NCBI GenBank assembly: GCA_021731285.1 | Contig: JAKFXR010000046.1 | Coordinates: forward strand, 1-43,951 | DNA length: 43,951 nucleotides | Direction of reading: 5' to 3' | Origin: Polaromonas sp. | Lineage (GTDB): Bacteria; Pseudomonadota; Gammaproteobacteria; Burkholderiales; Burkholderiaceae_C | Shown here: one piece after another, positions 27,101-34,656 of the stretch | How the letters are laid out: each line of letters begins with the position of its first letter | Position numbering within the stretch: the first letter of the stretch is position 1 | Position numbers and translations under genes: made by a program | The notes under the pieces: model-generated | What the model was told of the DNA's origin: nothing | What the model saw: the letters and a program-made list of their open reading frames with translations, nothing else | Database searches by the model: none

Positions 27101-28530
27101 GCCAGATCAACGGTTACAACCTGGGCGATGCAAGCGGCACAGGAGCAGCAGCAGGAGTCAGGCGAGCCGTCCTCAGAGACAGTGCAGGGCGCATCACTGC
27201 TTACACCCACACCAGGAACGGAGCAAGCGTTCCCAGCCTAGACCAGGCCTTTGCCTATGACAACCTGAACCGCCTGGTCAGCGCCACGCTGGGAAACAGC
27301 GCCATTCAGTACAGCTACGACGCCACCGGTAACCGCACCGCCAAGGTCATCAGCGGCGCCAGCTACCAAAACACCATTGCCCCCACCAGCAACTGGCTGA
27401 CCCAGATGCAGGACATCACGGGCACCGCTGCCATCGTGCACGACGCAGCCGGCAACATCACCAGTGATGGCACCAACAGCTATAGCTACTCGGACAGGGG
27501 CAGGCTGGCAACGACGGCCAATGCGGGTGGCACGGCAGCCTACAGCTACAACGCGCTGGAGCTCAGGGTGGCAAAGAGTGGGCCGACGGCCTTGATCCCG
27601 ACAGGAGCGGCTTACTACGTTTATGACGAGGCGGGCAAGCTGCTCGGGGAATACGATGCTAATGGATTCCCGATCTACGAGACCATCTATCTGGGCATCC
27701 CGGTGGGGGTGATGAAGCAGACGGGTACAGCGGGAAATTCAACGCTGGCTACAAACTTGTACAACGTTTCAACGGATCAGATCGGTGCGCCACGGGTGAT
27801 CACGCGCAGTACTGACGAGGCCATCGTTTGGCGTTGGGACTCAGCTGAGGCTTTCGGTGCTACTGCGCCGGATCAGAATCCGAGCAGCTTGGGTACATTC
27901 ACTTTCAATCAGCGTTTCCCTGGGCAAACCTTTGATGCTGAGAGTGGTTTGCTGCAGAACTGGAACCGAGAGTACAAACCGAGGGTTGGACGGTACATGC
28001 AGTCTGATCCTATTGGACTTGCTGGTGGCATCAATACCTTCGCGTATGTGGGAGGAGATCCGTTGAGGAACGTAGACATTTTTGGTTTGGCGACATTCTC
28101 GTGCCCAGCACCACTTCACGCGCTCACGCACACGTTTGGGCAAAGCAATGCAGAATGGGCAATGAAGAACTTGCCCATGGCACATCATCAGTATCTCTGC
28201 ATTCCCGATGGAAAAGGCGGTATGAAATGCGGTGGACAAGATCAACGGGGAGAACGACCTTGGGATCCGCTATGGAGTCCGGGGAGGCGCAGTGACGATA
28301 CTTTTGACGGCAAACTTTGTAAACAGGTGGTTAAAGACAGCCAATGTGTGGAGGAGTGTATTAGCAAGGCTCTGGATGGCCCGAGACCGATTTACGGTAT
28401 CCCGGTGGGGACAGATTGCCAAGAATGGGCAGAGCAGACTGTTAACACGTGCAAATTTCAATGCTCCTCGAGCGAACTTACTGATAAGCCGTTTATCGGC
28501 TACCCCCGCGCTGCGAGGAGACGCCAGTGA
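24142..28530 (+). CDS. Ig-repeat/YD-repeat RHS protein with variable C-terminal domain
   Basis: Protein of 1462 residues. A second signal peptide (residues 1-40, ending MPAWAAP) is followed by seven Ig-like repeats (about 43-710), then YD repeats from GYDAMGRPTTVLDPNGL onward. The RHS core near 1280-1317 reads GRYMQSDPIGLAGGINTFAY and ends DIFGLA. After it, residues 1318-1462 form a domain with nine cysteines and candidate residues His1348/His1349 and Cys1426 (TDCQEW). This is the usual place for a polymorphic toxin. The start is TTG at 24142 with GGAG at 24131-24134 and overlaps the preceding stop. The DNA is very GC-rich through the Ig array and falls in GC towards the C-terminal end, as expected for exchanged toxin tips. 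Activity of the tip is unknown. Confidence 0.85.
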   Translation: MKATAQRTSKSLMSRVAGKAFVAFTCAVALLASGMPAWAAPTVSTTTTLTSSVNPVVVGSPTTLTATVTGSNPTGTVTFKNGSAVLGTAVLSGTGDSQVVSFEATITAAGAKNLTAAYGGDALNIKSTSAVLAQTVSKAAASSSVVSSVEPSAAGQAVTFTATITGYNPTGNVAFKDGASTKGTVALSGTGDTKTAVFTTSTLAAGSRSITAVYAGNTSNSAATSAPIIQTVSKASPTAALASSVNPSAAGQAVTFTATVTGNSPTGNVAFKDGTSTKGTVALSGTGDTKTAVFTTSALAAGSRSITAVYAGDILNSPVTSVSVVQVVDKVAATAALVSSVNPTAAGQAVTFTATVTGLNPTGNVAFKDGTSTRGTVALSGTGDTKTASFTTGTLAAGSRSITAVYAGNAQNTPATSEPVIQTVGPKTIAVTTLASSLNPAPTGTAVSFTASVVGTAPTGTVTFREGTLILGTATLSGTGDTRRAVFTISTLAAGNHSIRATYGGDAANTSDASNVLVQSITAPVAAPTTTTVASSANPAAPGQAVTLTATVAGSNPSGTVTFMDGATTLGSATLTAGSASLSINTLAAGSHSITAVYAGDTNNAASTSAALAQVVSLAASSTSLSVNPNPAALGQTVTLTATVTGSTPTGTVTFKDGATTLGTATLSAGTATLATAALGAGSHSLSADYSGDTANQASTSAPVIFAINAGAMVWQYGYDAMGRPTTVLDPNGLTTYTYYDSLGRPIQTQQPANTGSATPTTTSFAYNAADSLTKVTDPRSLETTYSPNGLGEVTTQTSPDTGVSQYTYDANGNVLTKTDARGKLTSYTYDNLDRLTRIQYPTGPDTLLEYDGGATPTPAAVGELTKITDASGQASYTYDGLGRKLSKTQLINGKSFTVGYSWGDSGSALDKLIGITYPSGSKVNYSYDAQGAVNAISVNPVNANGAGQSGTAQPLLSAITRNAESKLTGWTWASSKAQAISYDSNGQINGYNLGDASGTGAAAGVRRAVLRDSAGRITAYTHTRNGASVPSLDQAFAYDNLNRLVSATLGNSAIQYSYDATGNRTAKVISGASYQNTIAPTSNWLTQMQDITGTAAIVHDAAGNITSDGTNSYSYSDRGRLATTANAGGTAAYSYNALELRVAKSGPTALIPTGAAYYVYDEAGKLLGEYDANGFPIYETIYLGIPVGVMKQTGTAGNSTLATNLYNVSTDQIGAPRVITRSTDEAIVWRWDSAEAFGATAPDQNPSSLGTFTFNQRFPGQTFDAESGLLQNWNREYKPRVGRYMQSDPIGLAGGINTFAYVGGDPLRNVDIFGLATFSCPAPLHALTHTFGQSNAEWAMKNLPMAHHQYLCIPDGKGGMKCGGQDQRGERPWDPLWSPGRRSDDTFDGKLCKQVVKDSQCVEECISKALDGPRPIYGIPVGTDCQEWAEQTVNTCKFQCSSSELTDKPFIGYPRAARRRQ
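24265..26274 (+). repeat. Tandem Ig-like repeat array within the RHS gene
   Basis: Seven repeats of about 88-96 codons, each with the pattern SSVNPxAAGQAVTFTATVTG, NPTGNVAFKDG, LAAGSRSITAVYAG. Units 2 to 4 are nearly identical at DNA level with an exact period of 288 bases: the segment AACGTCGCCTTCAAAGACGG or its near match begins at 24655, 24943 and 25231. Units 6 and 7 are shorter. Confidence 0.88.
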
Positions 28531-28862
28531 AGAAGTCTTTGATCGGGATATGGATCCTTGCATGTGTAGCAATCCTATTCATCGCTGTTTACTCCTATGT
28601 ACCGAATTCGACCAATGACGTTGGACCCCTTTTCCTATGGTTAATGATAATTTTGACGTTTCCAACTGGACTGTTAGTTGCAAGTGTTGCTGCATTGGCG
28701 GTTGCCATTGCGGATTCTCAAGCGTCATTGTCGATTTCGCCAACTGAATACTATGTGAGTTTGTGGTTGGTGTTTGTCGTGGCGGGTTACTTGCAATGGT
28801 TTTGCCTTTTGCCATGGGTCTGGCGCAAGATGCGCGGGAGCGGCAACGGGGCAGGAGTTTGA
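28527..28862 (+). CDS. Small membrane protein, candidate immunity protein
   Basis: Protein of 111 residues with three predicted membrane helices: about residues 4-24 (IGIWILACVAILFIAVY), 34-63 and 76-98. It has no homologue I recognise. The GTG start overlaps the stop of the RHS gene (GTGA) and is preceded by GAGGAG at 28515-28520 with a six-base spacer, so it is a real, translationally coupled gene. Local GC is low: 49 of 120 bases in 28561-28680, against 40 of 60 in 25141-25200 of the Ig array. Position directly after an RHS toxin-like tip, small size and low GC are the usual marks of a cognate immunity gene. A membrane location would suit protection from an effector acting at the envelope. 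This role is inferred. Confidence 0.7.
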   Translation: MKKSLIGIWILACVAILFIAVYSYVPNSTNDVGPLFLWLMIILTFPTGLLVASVAALAVAIADSQASLSISPTEYYVSLWLVFVVAGYLQWFCLLPWVWRKMRGSGNGAGV

Positions 28863-29155
28863 TGCGAAGAGTGGCTAAGGGCTGTAGCATCGGGTGCTCC
28901 CTGTGCTGGGTACGATGAGGCGGTAAAGGCGCACCCTATGTGGAAAGTTCCTTCTCTCTCCAACCGCATCAGGGAATAGATCAATCTCGCTTAAAAGCGG
29001 GTTCAGCTGACAAATAGACTGGACAAAAGCTTTCGGGGCTATCGAGCCGAAACTCAAGGCGTAAGAAAATTCTTCCGCTAAGCTTGAGCGTGCATGAAGA
29101 CGCAAAGCATTGGCTACAGCGGTAAGCCGTGTGACCATATGCAAGACCTAAACAA
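28863..29155. other. Intergenic region after the RHS locus
   Basis: About 290 bases between two convergent transcription units. A minus-strand open frame of 89 codons (28875-29144) has no ribosome-binding site, domain or compositional support that I can see. No terminator hairpin with a T-run is obvious. GC is lower than in flanking housekeeping genes, so it may belong to the imported RHS module. Confidence 0.4.
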
Positions 29156-30025
29156 TTAGGCCACCAATTTGAAATGCTTGCGGCTGAAGTCGCGACCCGT
29201 CAGCTGTTCGATCTGCCGGATCAGGTGGTATTTGTTTTCCTTGGGCGTCGGCTTGTAGGCCGGGTCTAGTCGCAGTTCCTGTTCCGCCCCGGTTTTCAGC
29301 CAGTCCTGCACCACCGCAGGGTGGGTGCCGGTAAACGGCTCCAGCGCCCGCGCATCAAACTGGCCGTATTGAATCTGCAAGGGCGCGGTCGCCCAGTACT
29401 TGCTGACCTGGTCCAGCTTTTTCTGCATGTCTTCGTTGCGGCGGATCCAGCCGTAGTGAAAGATGTGCGCGTTGGCCAGCGCCGCTTTGGGATTGCGCGG
29501 ACGCTTGTGCTCGGTCGTCACCAGCCAGTACTGGCCATCCGGTGCGTAGGTGCGAATCGTGTTGCGGATCAGCCGGCACTCGCGGCGGTACCAGCCCGGG
29601 CTGATGGACACCCATTGCGCCGAGCCATAGAAGTGGTGGTAGTCAAACACCAGCGCCTCGACCTCGGGGTTGCCGTGGTGGCGATCGACGCTGGCCCTGA
29701 TGGCGGCCAGCTCGCCTTCGTGCACCACCTCGTCGCCTTCCAGGTAAAACGCCCAGTCGCCGGTACAGGCGTACTGCGCAATCATTTTCTGCTGCGCATA
29801 GACAAAACCTCGGTCGGCCATGCGTTCGTTCCAGCGGGTCTCGATCACGCGGATTTTCGGGTCGCCTATGGCCAGCACCCGCGCCAGCGTGTCGTCGCTG
29901 CCCTGGCCCACAGCCACCACAAACTCGTCCACCAGTGGCAGCAGGGAGCGAATCGAAGCTTCAAACGGAAACCCCAGCTCAACGCCGTTGCGGATAAAGG
30001 TAAAACCACTGATGGAAGCTGTCAT
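29156..30025 (-). CDS. Glycosyltransferase family 2-like protein
   Basis: Protein of 289 residues with a GT-A-type N-terminal region (SISGFTFIRNGVELGFPFEA, LVDEFVVAVGQGSDDT) and an acidic donor-site segment WAFYLEGDEVVHEGEL in place of the usual DXD. No membrane helix is present, so it acts in the cytosol or at the membrane surface. It probably adds a sugar in lipopolysaccharide or other surface glycan assembly; the donor and acceptor are unknown. Its start overlaps the end of msbA by four bases, so it is the second gene of that operon. Confidence 0.82.
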   Translation of the reverse strand: MTASISGFTFIRNGVELGFPFEASIRSLLPLVDEFVVAVGQGSDDTLARVLAIGDPKIRVIETRWNERMADRGFVYAQQKMIAQYACTGDWAFYLEGDEVVHEGELAAIRASVDRHHGNPEVEALVFDYHHFYGSAQWVSISPGWYRRECRLIRNTIRTYAPDGQYWLVTTEHKRPRNPKAALANAHIFHYGWIRRNEDMQKKLDQVSKYWATAPLQIQYGQFDARALEPFTGTHPAVVQDWLKTGAEQELRLDPAYKPTPKENKYHLIRQIEQLTGRDFSRKHFKLVA

Positions 30026-31833
30026 GGGGTTGGCGTCGCTGCTGCTACTGCGTCGGGAGACAAATCGGCGTCATACAAACCCAGTTTGTACAGCCGGGAG
30101 TAGGGGCCGCCACGTTCGATCAACTCGGCATGGCTGCCGGTCTCGACAATGCGGCCGGTGTCCATGACCACGATGCGGCTGGCGTGTTGCACGGTTGAAA
30201 GCCGGTGGGCAATGACCAGGGTGGTGCGGTTGTGCATCAGGCGTTGTAGCGCTTCCTGCACCGCGCGTTCGGATTCGGTGTCCAGCGCCGAGGTGGCCTC
30301 GTCCAGGATCAGCACAGGCGCATCCTTGTAGAGCGCCCTGGCGATGGCCAGGCGCTGGCGCTGGCCGCCCGACAGTTGTGTCGCGTTGTGGCCGGTCAGG
30401 GTGTCGATGCCGCGCGGCAGATCTGCGACAAACTTCCCGAGGTTGGCGGCTTGCAGGCAGGCCAGCACCTTGTCGCGGTCGACCTCCATGCCCAGCGCCA
30501 CGTTGGCGGCCACGGTGTCGTTGAGCATCACCACATGCTGGCTGACCAGCGCAAACTGCTTGCGCAAGGCATCCATCTGCCAGTCGCCCAGCGCATGGCC
30601 GTCAAGCTCGATGGTTCCGGATGTCGGCTCGATAAAGCGCGGCAACAGGTTGACCAGGGTGGTCTTGCCCGCACCTGAAGCACCCACCAGCGCGACCGTC
30701 TCGCCGGGATGTATGGTCAGACTCAGGGCATCGATGGCCGGGGCGCCGTCGTCGCTGTAAGCCACGCGGGTGTTGACGAAGCGGATGTTGCCCTCGGCCC
30801 GGGGTTTGGAGAATGTGCCGCCTTGTTCATCCGGCGTCTTTTCCATCAGGTCCAGCCCGCGCTCCAGCGCAGCCAGGCCGCGGGTGATCGGGCTGGCAAC
30901 CTCGGACAGATGCTTGATGGGGGCAATCAGCATGAGCATGGCAGTCACAAACGCCACGAATGAGCCCACCGAGGTGCCATCGGTGGCGCTTTGAACCAGC
31001 GCGATTGAAATCACTGCCGACAGTGCCACTGCGGCCAGCATCTGCGTGGTGGGTGTCATGGCAGCTGAGGCCGCAATCGACTTCATCGACAGGCGGCGCA
31101 TGGCCTCGCTCAGTTGCGCAAAGCGTTTGGACTGCTCGTGCTGGGCTGCCTGCAGCCGGATGTCGCGGTGCGCCATCACGTTTTCTTCGACCACATAGGC
31201 CAGTGAGTCGGTGGCAGCCTGGCTGGCTTTGGTCAGGCGGTACAGGCGTGTGGACAGCACCCGCATGACCCAGGCAATGGCTGGAATCAGCAGCGTGACA
31301 ATCAGGGTCAGCTTCCAGTTCAGGTAAAGCAGGTAGCTCGACAGGGCCAGCAGCGTCATGCTGTCCCGCGCCAGGCCCATGACCGACGTGACCAGCATGG
31401 ACGAGCCGTTTTGCACTTCATAGACCACGGTATTGGACAGCGCGCTGGCGGACTGGGTGGAAAACAGGTCCAGGCGGGCCGTCAGCAGCTTGTCAAACAT
31501 GCGCCTGCGCAGCGTCAGCAGGCCCAGATTGGTTATCTTGGCCAGCGCCATCTGCGCCACAAAACCGGCGAAACCACGCACACCAAACAGCAAAAGCAGC
31601 GCCGCGGGCACTTTCCACAGGTCAATATTGCCTTTGCCAAAACCCTTGTCCAGCAGGGGCTGGAGCAGGGCGGGCACCAGGGGCTCGGTCGCCGAAGCCA
31701 CGACGGTGGCGCCAACGGCAATAACCCAGGCACTGGGAGACTGGTTGAAATACGGCCAGATGCGACGCAGGCGCTGCCTGATGGGCGCCGGTAGAACAGC
31801 TGCAGTATCCGGACCGGCGGTGGGAGTCGTCAA
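30022..31833 (-). CDS. msbA: Lipid A export ABC transporter MsbA
   Basis: Fused ABC exporter of 603 residues. The N-terminal part (about residues 20-330) has six membrane helices. The C-terminal ATPase has Walker A GASGAGKTTL, signature LSGGQRQRLAIARAL, Walker B VLILDEATSALD and the switch HRLST. It most likely flips lipid A-core across the inner membrane, as MsbA of betaproteobacteria does; general multidrug exporters share the fold, but the neighbourhood of glycosyltransferases supports MsbA. It is the first gene of a pair with the GT2-like gene and is transcribed divergently from the WaaE-like gene, sharing the region 31834-32000. Confidence 0.9.
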   Translation of the reverse strand: MTTPTAGPDTAAVLPAPIRQRLRRIWPYFNQSPSAWVIAVGATVVASATEPLVPALLQPLLDKGFGKGNIDLWKVPAALLLLFGVRGFAGFVAQMALAKITNLGLLTLRRRMFDKLLTARLDLFSTQSASALSNTVVYEVQNGSSMLVTSVMGLARDSMTLLALSSYLLYLNWKLTLIVTLLIPAIAWVMRVLSTRLYRLTKASQAATDSLAYVVEENVMAHRDIRLQAAQHEQSKRFAQLSEAMRRLSMKSIAASAAMTPTTQMLAAVALSAVISIALVQSATDGTSVGSFVAFVTAMLMLIAPIKHLSEVASPITRGLAALERGLDLMEKTPDEQGGTFSKPRAEGNIRFVNTRVAYSDDGAPAIDALSLTIHPGETVALVGASGAGKTTLVNLLPRFIEPTSGTIELDGHALGDWQMDALRKQFALVSQHVVMLNDTVAANVALGMEVDRDKVLACLQAANLGKFVADLPRGIDTLTGHNATQLSGGQRQRLAIARALYKDAPVLILDEATSALDTESERAVQEALQRLMHNRTTLVIAHRLSTVQHASRIVVMDTGRIVETGSHAELIERGGPYSRLYKLGLYDADLSPDAVAAATPTP

Positions 31834-32000
31834 ACTAGAGCCTCATTGAATATGCAGGTAAGCAGCTGTGCATTATCGTGGAACAATTGACGGCCTATTC
31901 CTACAAACAGGGGATGGCGCGGCACCCACAATGAAACGCTCACGCGCGGCAGGTTATAAATCGGGTGGCTGGTTAGAACAATCAACAACACCTGAGCGCC
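31834..32000. promoter_or_regulatory. Divergent promoter region msbA / WaaE-like gene
   Basis: This 167-base gap separates two divergently transcribed envelope genes and must hold promoters for both. AT-rich stretches occur at about 31849-31880 and 31948-31985. I cannot assign -35 and -10 boxes with confidence. Confidence 0.45.
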
Positions 32001-32765
32001 ATGAGCCTGTCCGTCATCATCATCACAAAAAACGAAGAGGCCAATTTGCAGGCATGCCTGGAGTCCGTGCGGTTCGCTGACCAGTGGGTGGTGGTGGACA
32101 GCGCCAGCACCGACGCGACACGCGCGATTGCCGCCGCCTTTGGCGCGGAGGTGACGCCAACAGCCGTCTGGCCGGGCTACGGCCCCCAGAAAAACCTGGC
32201 GCTGAGCCTGGCAAACAGGGACTGGGTCTTGTCGCTGGACGCCGACGAGCGTGTCACGCCCGAACTGGCCCTGGAAATACAGCAAGCCATGCAACGCCCC
32301 GGGGCCCAGGCCTTTGAAATTCCCCGGTTGACCCAGTTTTGCGGCCAGTGGATACACCACTGCGGCTGGACGCCTGACCACGTTCTGCGCCTGTTCCGCC
32401 GCGGGCAGGCCGAGTTCAGCCCCGACCTTGTGCATGAACGCGTGGTGCTCAAGTCCGGCGGGGTGGCGCAACTGCAATCCCGCCTTCTGCACTACAGCTA
32501 CCCCACCCCGGCCCATTACTGGCGCAAGCTTGAGCAATACAGCACGGCCTGGGCCGCCCAGTCGCATGCCCTGGGTAAAAAGAGCTCGATGCCCAGGGCG
32601 CTAACATCGGCCGTCGTGGCCTTTGTGAAAAGTTATGTTTTCCGCCTGGGCTTTCTCGATGGCGCCATGGGCCTGGCGGTATGCGTCATGCAGGCCCAGG
32701 CCGCGTTTGGCAAATATTTCGCTTTGTACTGTTTGAACCAGCAAAATGCATCCAAAAAAACCTGA
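32001..32765 (+). CDS. Glycosyltransferase family 2, WaaE/KdtX-like
   Basis: Protein of 254 residues of the GT2 type found in lipopolysaccharide core synthesis. The N-terminal nucleotide-sugar fold is LSVIIITKNEEANLQACLES. The donor metal motif is DAD in WVLSLDADERVTPEL, followed by FCGQWIHHCGWTPDHVLRLF, which is typical of WaaE-like enzymes. A weakly hydrophobic C-terminal segment (SYVFRLGFLDGAMGLAVCVMQ) may hold it at the membrane. It probably adds a sugar to the inner core on the cytoplasmic face. The last 20 bases overlap the start assigned to tolB. Confidence 0.88.
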   Translation: MSLSVIIITKNEEANLQACLESVRFADQWVVVDSASTDATRAIAAAFGAEVTPTAVWPGYGPQKNLALSLANRDWVLSLDADERVTPELALEIQQAMQRPGAQAFEIPRLTQFCGQWIHHCGWTPDHVLRLFRRGQAEFSPDLVHERVVLKSGGVAQLQSRLLHYSYPTPAHYWRKLEQYSTAWAAQSHALGKKSSMPRALTSAVVAFVKSYVFRLGFLDGAMGLAVCVMQAQAAFGKYFALYCLNQQNASKKT

Positions 32766-34068
32766 CTTCACCTTGCCCTCCTTCCCGCCACCGGCCCGGC
32801 GCAGCTTTATCGCAGGCTTGGGCAGCGGGCTTGGCGCCCTTGCGGTCTTTCCTGCCTGGGCCCAGTTCAGGGTAGAGGTCTCCGGTGTGGGGCTGACCCA
32901 ATTGCCTATCGCCGTCGCCGCCTTTCGCGGCGACGCGCAGTCTCCGCAAAAAATTGCCGCCATTGTCCAGGCCGACCTGGAGCGCAGTGGGCAGTTTCGC
33001 GCGGTTGACGCCACGGGTGCCACGCTGGACGAAAGCTCCCGCCCCGACCTGGCGCCTTGGCGCCAGCGCAGCGCCGATTCCTTGCTGACCGGCAGCACCA
33101 CGCGACTGGCTGATGGCCGCTATGACGTGCGTTGCCGCCTGTGGGACGTGGTGCGCGGACAGGATCTCGGCGGGCAGAGCTTTGTGGTGCCGCAAGGCGA
33201 TCTGCGCCTGGCGGCCCACCGCATTGCCGACTTTGTCTATGAAAAACTCACTGGCGACAAGGGCGTGTTTTCCACCCGCATCGCCTATGTCACCAAAGCC
33301 GGTCAGCGCTACAGCCTGTGGGTGGCCGACTCGGACGGCGAAGGCGCGCAGTCGGCCCTGACCAGCCCCGAACCCATCATCTCGCCGTCCTGGTCGCCCA
33401 ATGGGTCCCAACTGGCGTATGTGTCTTTCGAATCACGCAAACCGGTCATCTATGCCCATGAGATTGCCTCCGGCAAGCGGCGCCTGCTGGCCAATTTCCG
33501 CGGCTCCAACAGCGCGCCGGTCTGGGCACCTGACGGCAGCCAGCTGGTTGCCACGCTCAGCCGCGACGGTGGCTCGCAGCTGTACGCTCTATCCGCAGCC
33601 GGGGGCGAGCCGCGCCGCCTGACACAGTCGGCCAGCATCGATACCGAGCCTGCGTTTTCTCCAGACGGCAGGTTGATCTATTTCGTCAGCGACCGTGGCG
33701 GCTCACCGCAGATCTACCGCATGGGCGCAGGCGGCGGCAATGTGGAGCGGGTGACCTTTACCGGGAGTTACAACATATCACCAGCGGTCAGCCCGGATGG
33801 CCGGTGGTTGGCCTATATTTCCCGCATAGGCGGCGCCTTCAAGCTGCACCTGATGGAGCTGGGCAAGGGAACCGCCATTGCCCTGACCGACACCACTGCG
33901 GACGAAAGCCCCAGCTTTGCACCCAACAGCCGCCTGATCGTCTATGCCACGCAACAGGGCGGCCGGGAGGCGCTGGTAACCACCACGCTGGACGGAAAAA
34001 TCAAGGCCCGCCTGACCGGCGCCACAGGAGACATACGTGAGCCGGACTGGGGACCCTTCCAGCGCTGA
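32746..34068 (+). CDS. tolB: Tol-Pal system protein TolB
   Basis: Periplasmic beta-propeller protein of the Tol-Pal envelope complex, 440 residues. The N-terminal export signal has a twin-arginine-like stretch, ARRSFIAGLGSGLGALAVF, followed by a probable cleavage after AWA, so export by Tat is likely. An N-terminal alpha/beta domain (residues about 42-170) is followed by WD40-like TolB repeats such as SWSPNGSQLAYVSFES, VWAPDGSQLVATLSRDGG and AFSPDGRLIYFVSDRGG. The ATG at 32746 overlaps the preceding glycosyltransferase gene by 20 bases and has only a weak ribosome-binding site, so the TTG at 32773 is an alternative start. It precedes pal and cpoB. Confidence 0.94.
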   Translation: MHPKKPDFTLPSFPPPARRSFIAGLGSGLGALAVFPAWAQFRVEVSGVGLTQLPIAVAAFRGDAQSPQKIAAIVQADLERSGQFRAVDATGATLDESSRPDLAPWRQRSADSLLTGSTTRLADGRYDVRCRLWDVVRGQDLGGQSFVVPQGDLRLAAHRIADFVYEKLTGDKGVFSTRIAYVTKAGQRYSLWVADSDGEGAQSALTSPEPIISPSWSPNGSQLAYVSFESRKPVIYAHEIASGKRRLLANFRGSNSAPVWAPDGSQLVATLSRDGGSQLYALSAAGGEPRRLTQSASIDTEPAFSPDGRLIYFVSDRGGSPQIYRMGAGGGNVERVTFTGSYNISPAVSPDGRWLAYISRIGGAFKLHLMELGKGTAIALTDTTADESPSFAPNSRLIVYATQQGGREALVTTTLDGKIKARLTGATGDIREPDWGPFQR

Positions 34069-34110
34069 CCGGCTCAACCCGATTTTTGATTTCTACATTC
34101 CGAGGTACTT

Positions 34111-34641
34111 ATGAAACGCATTTTGATTTCCATCGCCGCCACCGTGGCCCTGACTGCTGCCCTGGTGGGTTGCGGCTCCAGCGTCAAGCTCAACGACGTG
34201 CCGGTGGAAAACCGCACACCCGTCGTGACCAGTCCCTCCGATGGCGCAGCCGCCAGCCGGGTCGAACCGGTACAAATTGGCGCCACTGACCTCAATGGCG
34301 TCGGCCCCACTGGCGTGGCCAAGGTGATTTATTTTGACTACGACAGCTTTGTCATCAAGCCCGAATTCCAGGCCGTGGTTGAAGCCCATGCCCGTTTTCT
34401 GAGTGCCAACAAGGCGCGCAAGATGGCGATTGATGGCCACACTGATGATCGCGGTGGGCGTGAGTACAACCTGGCTCTGGGACAAAAACGCGCAGAATCC
34501 GTGCGCCGGGCCATGGGTTTGCTGGGCGTGACGGATGCGCAGGTGGAAGCAGTCAGCTTTGGCAAGGAAAAACCTGCCGTCGCTGGCGCCGATGAAGCGG
34601 CCTATGCCAAAAACCGCCGCGCTGAAATTTTCTACCGTTAA
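34111..34641 (+). CDS. pal: Peptidoglycan-associated lipoprotein Pal
   Basis: Outer-membrane lipoprotein that anchors the envelope to peptidoglycan as part of the Tol-Pal complex. Protein of 176 residues, with a lipoprotein signal ending LVGC, so Cys21 is the lipidated residue. The C-terminal OmpA-like peptidoglycan-binding domain (about 70-176) has VIYFDYDSFVIKPEFQ, IDGHTDDRGGREYNLALGQ and a final NRRAEIFYR. The start follows a GAGG at 34101-34104. It lies 42 bases after tolB and 15 bases before cpoB in one operon. Confidence 0.96.
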   Translation: MKRILISIAATVALTAALVGCGSSVKLNDVPVENRTPVVTSPSDGAAASRVEPVQIGATDLNGVGPTGVAKVIYFDYDSFVIKPEFQAVVEAHARFLSANKARKMAIDGHTDDRGGREYNLALGQKRAESVRRAMGLLGVTDAQVEAVSFGKEKPAVAGADEAAYAKNRRAEIFYR

Positions 34642-34656
34642 GCCGGAGCACTGACC

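Noticed and set aside
28875-29144. Minus-strand open frame of 89 codons between the RHS locus and the GT2 gene
   Set aside because: No Shine-Dalgarno sequence or domain that I can recognise; kept only as an intergenic note. A homologue search with conserved hits would change this.
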